NCBI RefSeq assembly: GCF_905475465.1
Contig: NC_062255.1
Coordinates: forward strand, 868,001-932,000
Reading direction: 5' to 3'
DNA length: 64,000 nucleotides
Source of the DNA: Pieris napi
Lineage: Eukaryota; Arthropoda; Insecta; Lepidoptera; Pieridae
This document shows positions 33,330-44,224 of this stretch, piece after piece. A program made the translations under genes and the position numbers. Numbering within the stretch: position 1 is the first letter of the stretch; the number at the start of each line of letters is the position of its first letter. The notes beneath the pieces were generated by a model. It saw only the letters and a list, made by a program, of their open reading frames with translations, was not told the DNA's origin and did no database searches.

Positions 33330-33660
33330 CTTCGCAGTAATACAGAAATAAAGTACAATGAAAATAATTACATAAAAAGGAGGGCAACTGGCGGCCTTAT
33401 CGCTTTAGAGCGATCATTCCCAGGCAACCATCGTGAGAAAAAAAAATTAGATAAGGTAAGCGCAAGAAATGCAAAACTACATAAGACATTAAATTACTAT
33501 GACAAAAGTAATATAACAAAGTACAGCAATTAAAACATATTATATAAACGATAATTTCAACTTAGTACGAAAGTTAGGGATACGATGTGATGCTTGTAGA
33601 GATTTAAAGGAAGATAGAGAAAGAGCTAAGGGGATAGGGACGGGAAGTGAATTCCATACC
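33330..33660 (-). pseudogene. CR1-like LINE (LINE E) C-terminal remnant
   Basis: The minus strand of 33541-33660 reads AVRVWNSLPVPIPLALSLSS then FKSLQASHRIPNFRTKLKL. VRVWNSLP...SLSSFK is the typical CR1-group C-terminal motif. The 3' flank at 33380-33430 has CAACTGGCGGCCTTATCGC and CCCAGGCAACC, a common end sequence; a similar short piece is at 40432-40490. Confidence 0.65.
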
Positions 33661-33670
33661 CTCACTGCAG

Positions 33671-33835
33671 CCTTGCGATTCTGTAACTGATAAGGAGGGA
33701 GCTTGTAGTTTATTGATTATCAGAATGCCAAATTGTAAAATGACTGCTTTACGACTGATTTGAGCGCGACCGCCGCTGCAAAAACCGCTGTGAGAGTTCG
33801 AAAAGTGAGTTACAGAATCGCAAGGCAGACCTTAA
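33671..33835. mobile_element. MITE, short form, inserted in LINE E
   Basis: The ends CCTTGCGATTCTGTAACT and AGTTACAGAATCGCAAGG are perfect inverted repeats, with CAG on each side. It is the same family as 42493-42720, but most of the left arm has been lost, leaving 165 bases. Confidence 0.8.
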
Positions 33836-34380
33836 AGGATTCGCCAAGAAAGGAGAATGAGAATTTAATTGCCCATTTTAAAATGAAGATCAATAAGATG
33901 CTATATTCGAAGATTAAATCTTTACATAAGTGACAAGCAAAATTGTAAAAAATTGTGTTCGATTAAATTCTTTACAGACAAATTAAGGTGGGTAATAACA
34001 TTTTTTTATAATTAATTTCAAAATAGTATTGGGCATCGCACCTCGCAATGAAACACCGAATGATTTATTCAAGAAGGAATCATAGCATTCATATCACGAA
34101 TAGGCGAAATAGAAGTTAGTGTTCTTAAATAGCTTCATAGGAGACGTTTTATTATAATAGAAAGAACAACTAACATAAATAGAAGTATACTAAAAATATT
34201 TAAGTATAGGAATCAGACACTATTAATAGTGAAAGGAATCTGGCTGATAGCCATATTATTGCTTTATACAACCTGAGGTGATTTACAAAGATTGGCTTTC
34301 GCCATATTTGGAATGGTTCCAGGTAAAAAAAGTGTTTGAAACATGGGCTGCGAAGAAATCCATACATCAAAGTTCTTTTT
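33836..34380. other. Intron sequence, unassigned
   Basis: It may contain further LINE E coding debris beyond the MITE, but no motif is clear enough to assign. Confidence 0.4.
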
Positions 34381-34700
34381 TTTATAGAATCGGTGGGCAA
34401 ACGAGCCTACGGGAAGCCCAAAAAGGGCAGACATCGCAGCCCATGGATACCCATTTTTAGTGGGTGCGTTGCCGGCCTTTGAAGGTTTGGTCAAACAGAG
34501 GACGGGGCGGGACGCCATGAGGTGATGAACCATGTACTAGTATACTCTTGCATAGTCTCTAGTATACTGTACTCTAGTGTACTAGTACTCTAGTATACTG
34601 TAGTAGTATACTCTTACTTTAAACAATTGAAAGTCATTTCTCTCAGGGAAGACCACCACCGGGAGTGGATTCCACGGTTCGCTAGTTTGCAAAAGAAAGT
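34381..34700 (-). mobile_element. LINE B 3' end, second copy
   Basis: TTTTATAGAATCGGTGGGCA, GCCCATGGATACCCATTT and GTGGGTGCGTTGCCGGCC, then after a gap ACTTTAAACAATTGAAAG, CAGGGAAGACC and GATTCCACGGTTCGCTAG, follow the LINE B order of 5986-6545. A TA-CT-rich stretch at 34540-34618 interrupts it. Confidence 0.65.
34540..34618. repeat. Imperfect CTAGTATACTGTA tandem tract
   Basis: Variants of CTAGTATACT(GTA) recur five or six times with irregular spacing, in both orientations since TAGTATACTA is palindromic. It breaks the LINE B copy. Confidence 0.65.
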
Positions 34701-34849
34701 GTCACATTTTGTTCTTTTCAGACATATTCAAAACTATGTACTCGCCGAACTATAAGGCTCCCTTTTCAGGTTGTCTGAAGCTGAAAACAGGTCTAAGTTC
34801 GCATTCGCCTACTTATGAAAAATTATTGTTTGGTTGACGGAGTATATTT

Positions 34850-35190
34850 ATCTTCTTCTTCTTCTTTTAGTGCCTCTCATGACTAGAAGTTGGCCGTCAG
34901 TATCTTGAAGCGTGTCTTGTTATTAGACTTTTTCATGATTACTGATTACTAGGGAAAATTATTGAGCAGTGGTTTCCCATTGCCTTCAGCCCCAGATTTT
35001 AAGGGATTATTTCCTCCCAAGGTCGCTGTAGCTTTTACTAATCCATTGTCGGTCGCCAGAGCCTCGTCCGTTATCTAGCAGGGAGCACCACGATACAAGT
35101 ATCGCCGCAGTGTAGCGCGTGCAGGTGAGGTTGACAATTGGGCCGGGAATGATGTTAGTTCCGTTCTCCCCTTACTCCCCCTTATATTTA
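34850..35190. repeat. GC-richer unassigned repeat-like block
   Basis: Starts with a TTC repeat, then has balanced composition with TGAGCAGTGGTTTCCCATTG, AGGGAGCACCACGATACAAG and TAGCGCGTGCAGGTGAGGTT. It looks like transposon-derived coding debris, but no frame gives a clear motif. No second copy was seen in the window. Confidence 0.35.
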
Positions 35191-35734
35191 TCTTATAAAA
35201 CTAATAAACTTCGCTCGTATTTATATGTGTTAAGAACTTTAATTTAAGGATAAAGTGTTTTGTCAAAAAATGAAAAACGGCTATCAGGCCCAAAACAAAT
35301 TTAACATTAAGCAAATATATAAACAAATATCTTAACTTATAATTCTGAATTCTATTTTTATTCACCCTTAAGAATCTTAAGTGCATAAAAGCCACTCCAA
35401 CTTTTGAGGGCCGTCAAAACCGACAAAAGGCTCGCGACCAAAGCAGCGGAAAGCGAAACCTCAAAATACTTTCCCAAGAACCAATATTTTTATTGCTTTG
35501 AAAAAGTTACCCGGAAATTATATTTGACCGGAAAACGCAAACAATTGAACTCAGACGTATTTTCCGTTAAATGTCGCTCGCAATCTTGAATCAAGTTAGG
35601 GACGTATTAACGGTCCATTTTTAAAGTGGGTAATCTAATATCTCATTTTTATTTCTTGAACAAACGTCGAGGCATCTAATTTATATTAAGGAAATATGGA
35701 GCTAGTGATGTTACTTTATAGAATTAAATTAAAA

Positions 35735-35831
35735 AGAGTGGCGGAGAGTTTATTGCCAGTTCTTCTCTTCCGTTATACACCCTTGATTTGAGAACTGGCA
35801 GTAAATGTAAAATTAGAAGCATATAATGTGC
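35735..35831 (+). mobile_element. LINE C 3' end, first part (interrupted)
   Basis: AAAGAGTGGCGGAGAGTTTA, CTTGATTTGAGAACTGGCAG and AATTAGAAGCATATAATGTG match LINE C up to about 35831. The rest of the 3' end lies at 36489-36555. Confidence 0.75.
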
Positions 35832-36022
35832 GATAATAGACTCTGCGGCGTTACCTCTGAGGCGTTCCATTTAAGACTTGAAGTGCAAGCGAGAGCGCGG
35901 AACGAGCGACAAAGAGGCACAATTTGACATAATTGTATTTATGCGTACAAATAAATGTAACTTGATCAATTTAATTGTGATTTATATTGTGATGAATAAA
36001 TTAAATTTAAATTTTCACTTAT

Positions 36023-36163
36023 AATACCACAAGAGCTTCAAAATTATCGGGTATTTCCCGATAGGTTCGTTGCAAACAATTAATATAGTCGTCATGACGA
36101 CTATATTTGTTTGCAGGGAACCTTGAGGGAAATGCCCGATAATTTTGAAGCTCGTGTGGTATT
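36023..36163. mobile_element. Foldback element F1, copy 1
   Basis: AATACCACAAGAGCTTCAAA and its inverted partner TTTGAAGCTCGTGTGGTATT enclose further pairing (ATTATCGGGTATTTCCCGAT) down to a central palindrome ATAGTCGTCATGACGACTAT. Almost the whole 141 bases is self-complementary. It is joined by CGGGG to the next element. Confidence 0.85.
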
Positions 36164-36168
36164 CGGGG

Positions 36169-36399
36169 GATTATTTTTCCGACCCAAATGTCGGCCAATA
36201 GAATTGCACCATGAGACGAAATGTACAGTTAACAAATAAGAATTTCATAATGAATAAAACAACTACTTAATACTTTTCTTGAAGCAACGACCAGAGAAAA
36301 TTTTCACAAAAAAATATCAGTATAATACCATGTAGGTTGTACCACGTGACGTCGAATGGTGCAATTCTATTGGCCGATATTTGGGTCGGAAAAATAATC
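36169..36399. mobile_element. TIR element F2, copy 1
   Basis: The ends GATTATTTTTCCGACCCAAA and TTTGGGTCGGAAAAATAATC-type sequence (here with one T to A change) continue inward through TCGGCCAATAGAATTGCACC, so the TIR is about 44 bases. The 231-base element has no ORF. Confidence 0.85.
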
Positions 36400-36488
36400 T
36401 TTTGAATAATGCAACCATTCCATGAGTATTTTCTTTATGACGTTGTCACGTTCAACTATTGTCAGTAAACCCACTTTACAGATAACCG

Positions 36489-36555
36489 ATTTTTTTCTGA
36501 CGTTCATAAGTGTACATTGTGTTACCTACATGAATAAATGATTTTTGATTTGATT
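36489..36555 (+). mobile_element. LINE C 3' end, second part with TTTGAT tail
   Basis: GACGTTCATAAGTGTACATT, CATGAATAAATGATTTTTGA and a TTTGATTTGAATT tail complete the LINE C terminus started at 35735. Confidence 0.75.
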
Positions 36556-37226
36556 TGAATTAGTCTTCTGTCGTGGTTTTGAAGGCTTGAAACGTGTCGA
36601 TTTCCTTAAAAATCTGCCGGATAATAAAAAAGCCTGAAATTTTCCTCTTACAAAAAGTACAGACCATTTTAAGTGAATAACGTGTTTATCGAATCTGTCT
36701 TGCTGATCACGTACCGGCTGTTGACACTCGAACTCAACTTGTGACTACAAATTGGTTTCGGATTTCTTCCAAGCTTCGAACACATTGAGAACTATGTACT
36801 TTATAGGATTACCTTGAAATCAAAGATTATATTCTTAATGCCATGCTTGTATATATTTTAGAGATTCAATTGTTTTTACTTTAATTGTAACCTTTTAATA
36901 ATTGTTTCTAGAACAATTAATTATTATAGGAAATTTGTCGCAATTTTAAACTCTGCATATGCCTTTGTTTTTGAACGGAACGAATTATTGTTAATTACTA
37001 ATAAAATAAGTGGTGTTGCTGTGATATTCATGAGCAACGTTCTAAATTGTTTTATAGAAAGCCTTATATACTAAGGCTGGAAAAAAGCTGAAGGAGAACT
37101 TTCCCGAGAAGGAGTTCCGAGCAATGGTACAGTACGGTCTAGTTTACGAAAACGATTTATAAGAAAAGTTATATATATATATATATATATAGATTATTAC
37201 TATATTAGTACAAAAATGTCACTTAC
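36556..37226. other. Intron sequence, unassigned, with (TA)n
   Basis: No gene. A run of eleven TA units at 37169-37190 lies about 35 bases from the donor of the S1-S2 exon. Confidence 0.55.
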
Positions 37227-37457
37227 CACGGATCTCACAAGAAGTTCAATTGTGAACCACACGTTGCAAATTAGTTCTATGTAGAAGAAAGCGACGTGTG
37301 GCTGCTCGTTATCATACCATAGGGTCGCAACGGCTGTATCATTAAACGTGAAATTTAGAATGTTGTACGGCTCTGTCACTCGAAGGTCGGGATGGGTTTT
37401 CAGGCAGAAACAGAGAACTGAGATGCATATGAAGAAGACTGACGTGCCGGATATCAT
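37227..37457 (-). CDS. Shaw: Shaw-type K+ channel, exon encoding S1, S1-S2 loop and S2
   Basis: Second visible exon, 231 bases and 77 residues, phase 0 at both ends. A T-rich tract plus CAG precedes it and GTAAGT follows. S1 is seen in MISGTSVFFICISVLCFCLK, followed by the family motif KTHPDLRV. The extracellular loop holds two N-glycosylation sequons, NFT and NDT. S2 is seen in PHVAFFYIELICNVWFTIEL, ending LLVRSV. An open frame continues past the donor for a few codons, but the next exon at 19473 continues the protein family exactly (VRSV then VAPNIIDF), so the splice is preferred over read-through. A (TA)n run lies just beyond the donor, at 37169-37190. The loop is shorter than in the fly protein and lacks its His-rich stretch (family knowledge). 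Confidence 0.95.
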
Positions 37458-38640
37458 CTGAAAAAAAAAAACAATCGCAACGTGAATTAACGAATTTTTC
37501 AGGGTTTAATAAAATATGTTTATTATGGAATATAACACAGGTATCACTTATTCCACGTCATTAAATTTGAAACGGTAGACATCCCTACTCATCAGCAAAG
37601 AAGACAGAGGGTGTAGGCCGAGAGAAAAAGCCGGCGTAAAAAACTCTCGTTACTCCTTTAGTTTCCGGTAATTTGATATTGTATCACTATTTTATCAAAT
37701 TTTAATATCCTTTAGTAATAATATATTAATATTTTTTTCGTATTTCATAGAGAAGTAGGGAAGGAGATGGCGGGTCTGGGCGTTACTGCATACGATTTTT
37801 TGCATTTTCTGAGAAGATTTACTATGGTAATATATATATATATATTTTTACCATAGGAAAGTAGAGATTTCAACGAACTGAAAGCACACCAACTTTTTGA
37901 AAAAAGCTGATATTTTGACGGGTGTTTTTTCGATATTAATTCAAAATAAGGTGAAAAAATAAATATTTTTAATCAAATAAATTACAACGTATTTGGGACA
38001 TAGAAAGGCAAGTTTTCACCAAATTTCGTTAAAAAAAATTTTTTTGTAAAAGATAAAAATTCAAAACCAAAAACTTGGTTTTTTGAATTTTTCACATAAA
38101 TTTTATTAATAATACAAAAGTTTTAGATCTTTTTATTACCTACAACTTTGCCATTTAACTTTCTTCGATAGGTCTTTTAGTTTTGCCGAAAATCGAGATA
38201 AACCGTTTTTTACCCTTAAAACTCCCCCCCTACCCCTTCCCGACCTCAGATCGCCCGTAAATTATTTTTCCTTTAATTTTTATAATATTCTCCTCCTTTT
38301 ATTTATTTTAAAGGCTATCTGCACTGGTCTAATATGCCGACAATCATAAGTCCATATTCGTAGAATTGTGTTAGTTACTATTGTCTAGAGTCTAGACCAT
38401 CATATTATTAGGTAAGCTTTAAGGTATAAACAGGTAAATACAACCTGTTTTAAAAATACATTACTAGAGAAGTTTTGACTTAGTGGTTTAAGCGACCTCT
38501 GAGGTTGTAGTGTCACCAAGAACTTTTTATTTCTGTTTGCCCAAGACTTGCTCATATAGTGTCATTGTGAAGAAAGTAGCATGTCTTAGAATGCAAAAAT
38601 CTACACGTGACAAGTTGTCACCTACTTGTATATAAAATTG
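37458..38640. other. Intron sequence, mostly unassigned
   Basis: A TA-rich hairpin at about 37823-37858 (CTATGGTAATATATA against TTTTTACCATAG) and a C-rich stretch at 38222-38246 stand out. No coding sequence or known repeat end was recognised. Confidence 0.45.
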
Positions 38641-38644
38641 TATT

Positions 38645-38760
38645 TAAAGGCTTGCAACGCACTCGCGAGCCCTCTAGCATTTAGATTGTCCATAGTCGGT
38701 ATCACTTAATCAGATGAGCCTCCTGCCTGTTTGCCGCCGTTTGTTCTATAAAAAAAAGAT
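38645..38760 (+). mobile_element. LINE A 3' fragment with poly(A)
   Basis: CTTGCAACGCACTCGCGAGC, CCTCTAGCATTTAGA, CAGATGAGCCTCCTGCCTGT and GTTCTATAAAAAAA match the last 110 bases of LINE A with small deletions. Confidence 0.75.
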
Positions 38761-39515
38761 CAAAGAAATGAATGCTATTGGCGGCTTAAACACATAGGCT
38801 TGTAGCATTACTGCATAGATATTATTTTTACATAACTCGACTTCATCGATTTATGTTACATATCAGCTATATACTTTAAAAAAACTAAAATATTATAATG
38901 TGAACAAAATTACACAATTACACAAATACGTCTACACAATTTTCTTAACATTCTAAAATAAAAATCTATTCCAGCGAAAGATTATTCTTTCGTTTACAAT
39001 ATCTCGTCTATGAATCTATATTGTATCATTTGAGAAACAAATTTAATGGAAAGTACGTTGGTTCGTTTAAGAAAAATCGGCTTTCCTGGACGGGAAATGC
39101 GTCGTAAATCTTTGTATTATTTCCATGACAGTTAACATTTTCTCACAGTGTATCAAGTTACAGACGAGGAGCAGAACGACATTTTGCATTAATAATATAT
39201 GTTCGGATTATTAAAAGTTATTTTTTTTTATAAGTCTTTATCTTGCAATTAGTGAGCTAGACTGTGAGTAGACGTGTTGAGAGCTGTTAGACGTTCAGAG
39301 CAAAATCTCCATCGAGACTGCTCCACTCTGTCAGCCGTGTCTATCAAGACTTAGGATTTGTCGCCTTTTAAGCCTATCCCATTTTCTCCCGCGTTAAATC
39401 ATATGAATTTATTTGTCTGTCTCTTTTTACTATAGCTTTTTCGTTTCATCGACGTTCAAACTTTAATTATTTTAGTTTTTATCAAAATTAAAGTTTAATA
39501 AAACTTAAAAATTTT
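38761..39515. other. Intron sequence, unassigned
   Basis: No gene or repeat boundary that I can support. Confidence 0.45.
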
Positions 39516-39516
39516 T

Positions 39517-40030
39517 GAAGGTTTCACTTCTACCACGTGAGAATCGCACACATGTTTTTGAAGTGAAACTTCTGCGCCTAAAGAAGTTTCACATGAGGGT
39601 AACTTTTAACGGAAACGTCACGAAGATGTGCAGCGTTTTTGTCGAAGAACAGGGAGAGAGCGATTGAGAGAGAGTGAGAAGGGCAAATTACCTTATAGAA
39701 AAATATTAGTTTTATGCAAAGTAATTTATTGAAATCTCAAATGACTTTACAATTTTCAATTTTTAATTTTCTTTACAATTCGGTAAATTAAAATGCCACG
39801 TATTTTTATTGTCGAAGAAATAAAATTTTAAAAAATAATTTATTATTTTCGACACTTTTAATATTTTAATTACAGTTAAATTCCTAACATATCTTCTTTA
39901 TTCCCTCTCTCTAAGTCTCGGATATCTAAAGTTTTAGTTTTGTATAAATATGAACAAGACATAAAAATTAGTTTGCCAAAGAAGTTTCACTTTTGACATG
40001 TGTACTTTGTACGCACGCACTTTTTTCTGA
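39517..40030. mobile_element. MITE of the GAAGTGAAACTTC family (long form), copy 1
   Basis: The left end GAAGTGAAACTTCTGCGCCT (39560) is followed at once by an inverted GCCTAAAGAAGTTTCAC. The right end CCAAAGAAGTTTCACTTTTG is followed by CATGTGTACTTTGTACGCAC. The body has AATTTATTGAAATCTCAAAT, AAATGCCACGTATTTTTATT and GTATAAATATGAACAAGAC, all shared with 45044-45530. Another similar end at 39517-39540 suggests a second, overlapping relic. Confidence 0.75.
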
Positions 40031-41685
40031 TAAAAGAACATTGTATAATGTTGATTTATGTTGTCTTCCCTAATTTTCCTCTACAGCTTTATACTTATAC
40101 CACACGTAAGTTTAAATTTTTTCGCCGTTAAGGCTGATATTCAGTCATTGTATCAGAGGTTATTGTGTTTTAACAAAACCTTTGATAGGAGGTTTGTCTT
40201 AATGAAAGCATTATTCATCATTTTTGTACGAGTTTTAAGAACGGTTTTCTGGGAATGAAATATCGATATATCTCTTCTGTTTTGAACAATAAGACATTAC
40301 AATTCATATCATTCATTGTATTTATTTTATTATCATGCAGTTCCAACTTCTGGGTCAGATCGCCTTTTGAAATACATCGATACGTACTTTTTATTTTATT
40401 TTCATTTAAAATAAAGCAAACAACAGAATATAAGAGATGCAATGGGCTGCCTTATCCCTAACAAGCGATCTCTTCCAATAACCTTCCACCCTAGTAAGGG
40501 AAAAAAATCAAAAAAACTAAAAATTATGGGTAAAGTGCATATTACCAAAACTTAAGAAAATAAATAAGTTATGGAATCACCAACCTTTATATAAAATAAT
40601 ACAAAAAAATATAATAATATAAACAAAAAACTAAAAACATTTGTAACACTTTTCAGAGAGTATTAGAAATTTCTGATAGCTTTTCAACTTTTATAGTGCA
40701 AGTTGGGTTCAATTTTTAAACAAATACAAATACACTTTTATAACAAAGTGCTGACTTCATTTTCGTATTTGACATAATTAAAATATTTCAGGATTCTATA
40801 ACGAAAAAATGGTATTGCATTTGATAGAATGAAAGAGGTCCTTGGAAAGGTTCCATAGGAATATATACTGCCTTTTTTAAACAGTCCTTCCGTCGTCTTC
40901 GTTCGTCGTAAAATTTAATATCACCGATCTTGTAATGGTCTGGAATTTACAATGTGTATCAAGTTAGCTTATGCAAGGTTCATTTATGTTAAAGTTCCTT
41001 ATTAAATATCAAATAAGAGTTACAGACCATGGGCATAGTTATGCGTAGTTGTGTAGTGTAATAAAACATATAAACCCGAAGGTCTTAGAACAAAATATCA
41101 GTGTCTGAGAAGAAAGATCAATGGAACATAAGAAATGTTTAACCGCCTCTGCACTATAATAAACATAAGTAAAGAACAAATACTAAGCGAGATTGAGCTT
41201 TCACGATCATTCTACATTTAAGTGCAGAGAACACTTTTTAAATATTGCTTACAAAAGAAATAAAACTTTTCTTTATTAAAACTGTATTGTAAATACAATT
41301 TTAATTACAGTAATTCATTCGGTGATTTTAAATAATTCCTTACTTCTTATTTATTGGTTGCTTGTAATAAGACAGTTAATACAATAAATAAACAGTTATA
41401 ACATAACTAATTTTTAACTTATAACACGTATTTTATAAATATAGTACTACTGTAAAAATTAATTAAATTAACAAAAATATGAATAAACATGTTTTTTTTA
41501 TGATTATACTATTTCAACCTCGTAATACCAATAATAGTATGGTTCTCATATAAAGTCACCAAATGTTATGTAAATTAAGTCTAATCTTAATGTAGCTGCG
41601 ATAAACTTTAGGTCCGGGGTAGACCAATAGGGAAAATAAGGATATTTACCTTCAATCTTCATCGCAAGCTCTTTCGGCACTTAAA
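40031..41685. other. Intron sequence, unassigned
   Basis: Two frames, 40058-40258 and 40255-40461, overlap by ATGA but are AT-driven, hydrophobic, and show no family motif. They lie directly beside a MITE and are taken as chance. At 40432-40490, ATGCAATGGGCTGCCTTATC and GCGATCTCTTCC resemble a LINE 3' end of the type at 33380. Confidence 0.5.
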
Positions 41686-41687
41686 AT

Positions 41688-42007
41688 CTAATATATAAAA
41701 TTCTCGTGTTGCGGTGTTTGTGGTTAAACTCCTCCGAAACGGCTCGACCGATTCTCATGAAATTTTGTGTGCATACTTGGTATGTCTGAGAATCGGACAA
41801 CATTTTTTTTTCATCCCCCTAAATGTTAAGGGTAAGTCCACCCCTGGTTTTTTTTTTTAATTTTAGATAAAAACATATTCTTTATTTTTTTATGATACAA
41901 CATTAAAAAATACATACAACCCCTAATTTTCACCCCTCTACGATCAACCCCTATTTTTATTCTAAATGATATACATGGCAAAACGATGTTTGCCAGGTCA
42001 GTTAGTT
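41688..42007 (+). mobile_element. Helitron-like non-autonomous element
   Basis: Starts TCTAATATATAAAATTCTCG and contains CTCCTCCGAAACGGCTCGAC, GATTCTCATGAAATTTTG and a closing GTTTGCCAGGTCAGTTAG before T. It is in the opposite orientation to the copies at 16427, 47892, 48741 and 49927. Confidence 0.6.
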
Positions 42008-42054
42008 ATATTATAAAATTACTAAACTAATGCCCCAGGTACAATAAACGCAAA

Positions 42055-42240
42055 CGTGGAAATCAATTTAGAAGGTGAATAGACCGAACAGCAGGTGGTA
42101 CATGGCAGAGAGTGGCAAAGTGCAGACAGTATTTGGAGGAGGCCATTACCAAACAAGGGCACACAGATATCTATTAACAATGAGATAGAAATATAAATGT
42201 GTTGTAAAACTAGCTAAAATAAAAGGCTATATATTATGCG
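42055..42240 (+). pseudogene. Retroelement 3' coding remnant
   Basis: The plus strand reads DRTAGGTWQRVAKCRQYLEE then AITKQGHTD, followed within 60 bases by AATAAAAGGCTATATATTAT. An LEEA-type tail and AATAAAGGCT-like end suggest an RTE-type LINE 3' terminus. Short and uncertain. Confidence 0.4.
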
Positions 42241-42492
42241 AATTTAATTTTAAATTTTGCGAATGAAGCTCAAGTTGCCTGGAATTAAGTGAATAATTTA
42301 TATGTATAAATTTTGTGCCATTGCCATAACACTAATTTCACACACAAAGCGAGCTTATTTAAATTCATAAAGCCTAACTTATTAGTTGGAAGTGCAATTT
42401 TCCACCTAAAGGTCACATGTTGATTTCTCGCAATGGTTTTGGGAAATAAAGACGTTTTATACGTTGTGACAAATACATCGCGAGGAAAGCAG

Positions 42493-42720
42493 CCCTGCGA
42501 ATCTGTAACTCACTTTTCGAACTCACACAGCGGTTTTCGCATCGGCGGTCGCTCTCAAATCAGTCGAGAAGCAGTCACGATAAACTAAACAATAAACTAC
42601 AAGCTCCTACCTTTTCAGAATGCCAAATCATAAAATGACTGCTTCACGACTGATTTGAGAGCGACCGCCGATGCGAAAACCGCTGTGTGAGTTCGAAAAG
42701 TGAGTTACAGAATCGCAGGG
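42493..42720. mobile_element. MITE, full form, 85-base arms
   Basis: The left arm 42493-42577 starts CCCTGCGAATCTGTAACTCA and the right arm 42636-42720 ends TGAGTTACAGAATCGCAGGG. The arms are inverted with only a few mismatches, and CAG lies on both sides. It is the parent form of 33671-33835. Confidence 0.85.
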
Positions 42721-43394
42721 CAGCTTATCCTAGACTTAATTAAGGACCTATCTGGTCACCGAACTCCGAGAAAGTATTTACATCATTTCTTTCCATTTTT
42801 CGTCATCGTTTCTTGAAGTAGGGCGAATGGAAAAAATATATGGTGGAGTTGAGTAGTTTATGTATCCATTTTGATAGATCGATACACGATTTAAATAACT
42901 TGGCTCGATAGAAAACAATCTAGTTTATGACGAAAATGTATATAGAACATGATTTTGAAATTTACACGATATATTTTATCGCCAGCCAAGTAATCCATTT
43001 CAGAAAAAATACTGATAAAATTACATGAATTTAATGTTTTACATAACTAATTGTTATTACGGGCCGGCGCGCCTCAGTGCTCCAGCTCTCCACTGCGCCC
43101 CGCAGTCCACCCCAAGACAGTGACACAGCAATTCTTGCTGAGATAGGGCCTTAAAAATCGACGGCTTATGTCATTGCTGTCGGTTGGTAACCTATTTGGC
43201 TTTAAAGAAAAATTACACAAACAAATTCAGACATTTGAGGCCAAGATTAATTATAACAACACTGTATTGATAAAGTGTTGTTTCTTTTAAAAGAGTTCAT
43301 TTATTATAAGTGATAAATTATTTGATATTAAATGTAAACATAATGGTGGCCGGAAACTGTTTGAAACATCGGAAAAGGTTTTTGAATAAAGAAT
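42721..43394. other. Intron sequence with a GC-rich patch
   Basis: 43060-43130 (CGGGCCGGCGCGCCTCAGTG onward) is strikingly GC-rich in an AT-rich intron. No coding frame or repeat family is recognised; it may be an old transposon end. Confidence 0.4.
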
Positions 43395-43645
43395 GGTTTT
43401 AGTTGGCTTCAGCATGCGACTTTCTTCCCTGAGGTCGTAGGTTCGATCCCCGGCTGTGCACCAATCGACTTTCTTTCTATGTGCGCATTTAACATTCGCC
43501 TTAGACCCAAAAAGTCGACGTCGTGTGTCACAGGAGGCTGATAACCTACATGCCTATTAGATTGACAAATGATCATGAAACAGTTACAGAAATCTGAGGA
43601 CCAGACCTAAGAATGTTGAAGCGCAACTTATTTATTTTTTAATTT
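43395..43645 (+). repeat. tRNA-derived SINE (SINE 1), nearly complete
   Basis: TTGGCTTCAGCATGCGACTT (A-box side), GTCGTAGGTTCGATCCCCGG (B box), TGTGCACCAATCGACTTTCT, GACAAATGATCATGAAACAG and CAGACCTAAGAATGTTG are in family order. One internal block (ATCGTGAGGAAACC) is missing. Confidence 0.8.
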
Positions 43646-44224
43646 AAGTCCTAACATTAATATCATCTCATTCTCTTCTTAGATTAATAATAATTATGAA
43701 ATTCGTTACAAGGTTTCCGCCGTTATAATCAATAAGCCAACCACAACCATATCTATAGATTAGCTTCTCACATCTACGCAATAATAAATACAGCATACTT
43801 TTATTAATCTTCTTACGAACTTCAATTTGTCCCGTGGCTTCTTTAATAAATTGACAATACAACACAAAGATTTTCTTTTATATTAAACCAATATTTCCTG
43901 AGATTAGTAAAAGCAAACTAACTCCTCTTATATAAAATTCAAAATCGTAAGAAAACTGAAATTTAACATTAAACAAATGACAAAGGATACTTAATATTGC
44001 AAAGAAATATAACTGTTACCTATCTTTATACTTTATAGCATTCTAAAGATACATTATTTATTTAAAATATACAACCTCCTTTCAAAAAAAAAGTTGCTTC
44101 ACATTGAACCAAATTGGTTTGGCATTACAAATACCATATAAAGCATGTTTTATGGATTTTTGTTTTTATCTTTTTATTCTTAGATTTTAGAATTTACTTA
44201 ATAAAAATGCAATATTAACTTAAA
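43646..44224. other. Intron sequence, unassigned
   Basis: No supported gene. The 65-codon frame at 43668-43865 lacks motifs. Confidence 0.45.

Larger units (their letters stand above)
35832..36488. mobile_element. Non-autonomous repeat inserted in LINE C, itself interrupted
   Basis: The left portion (GGCGTTACCTCTGAGGCGTT, CCATTTAAGACTTGAAGTGC, AAGCGAGAGCGCGGAACGAG) and the right portion (ATGACGTTGTCACGTTCAAC, TATTGTCAGTAAACCCACTT) together match the 230-base repeat at 15836-16065 in reverse. The middle is taken up by the 36023-36399 composite and about 90 bases of AT-rich sequence. Confidence 0.65.

Noticed and set aside
40058..40461. Two overlapping hydrophobic frames joined by ATGA, like a small translationally coupled pair.
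   Set aside because: ATGA coupling is a bacterial feature, the host is an insect, composition is AT-driven, and no motif is visible.
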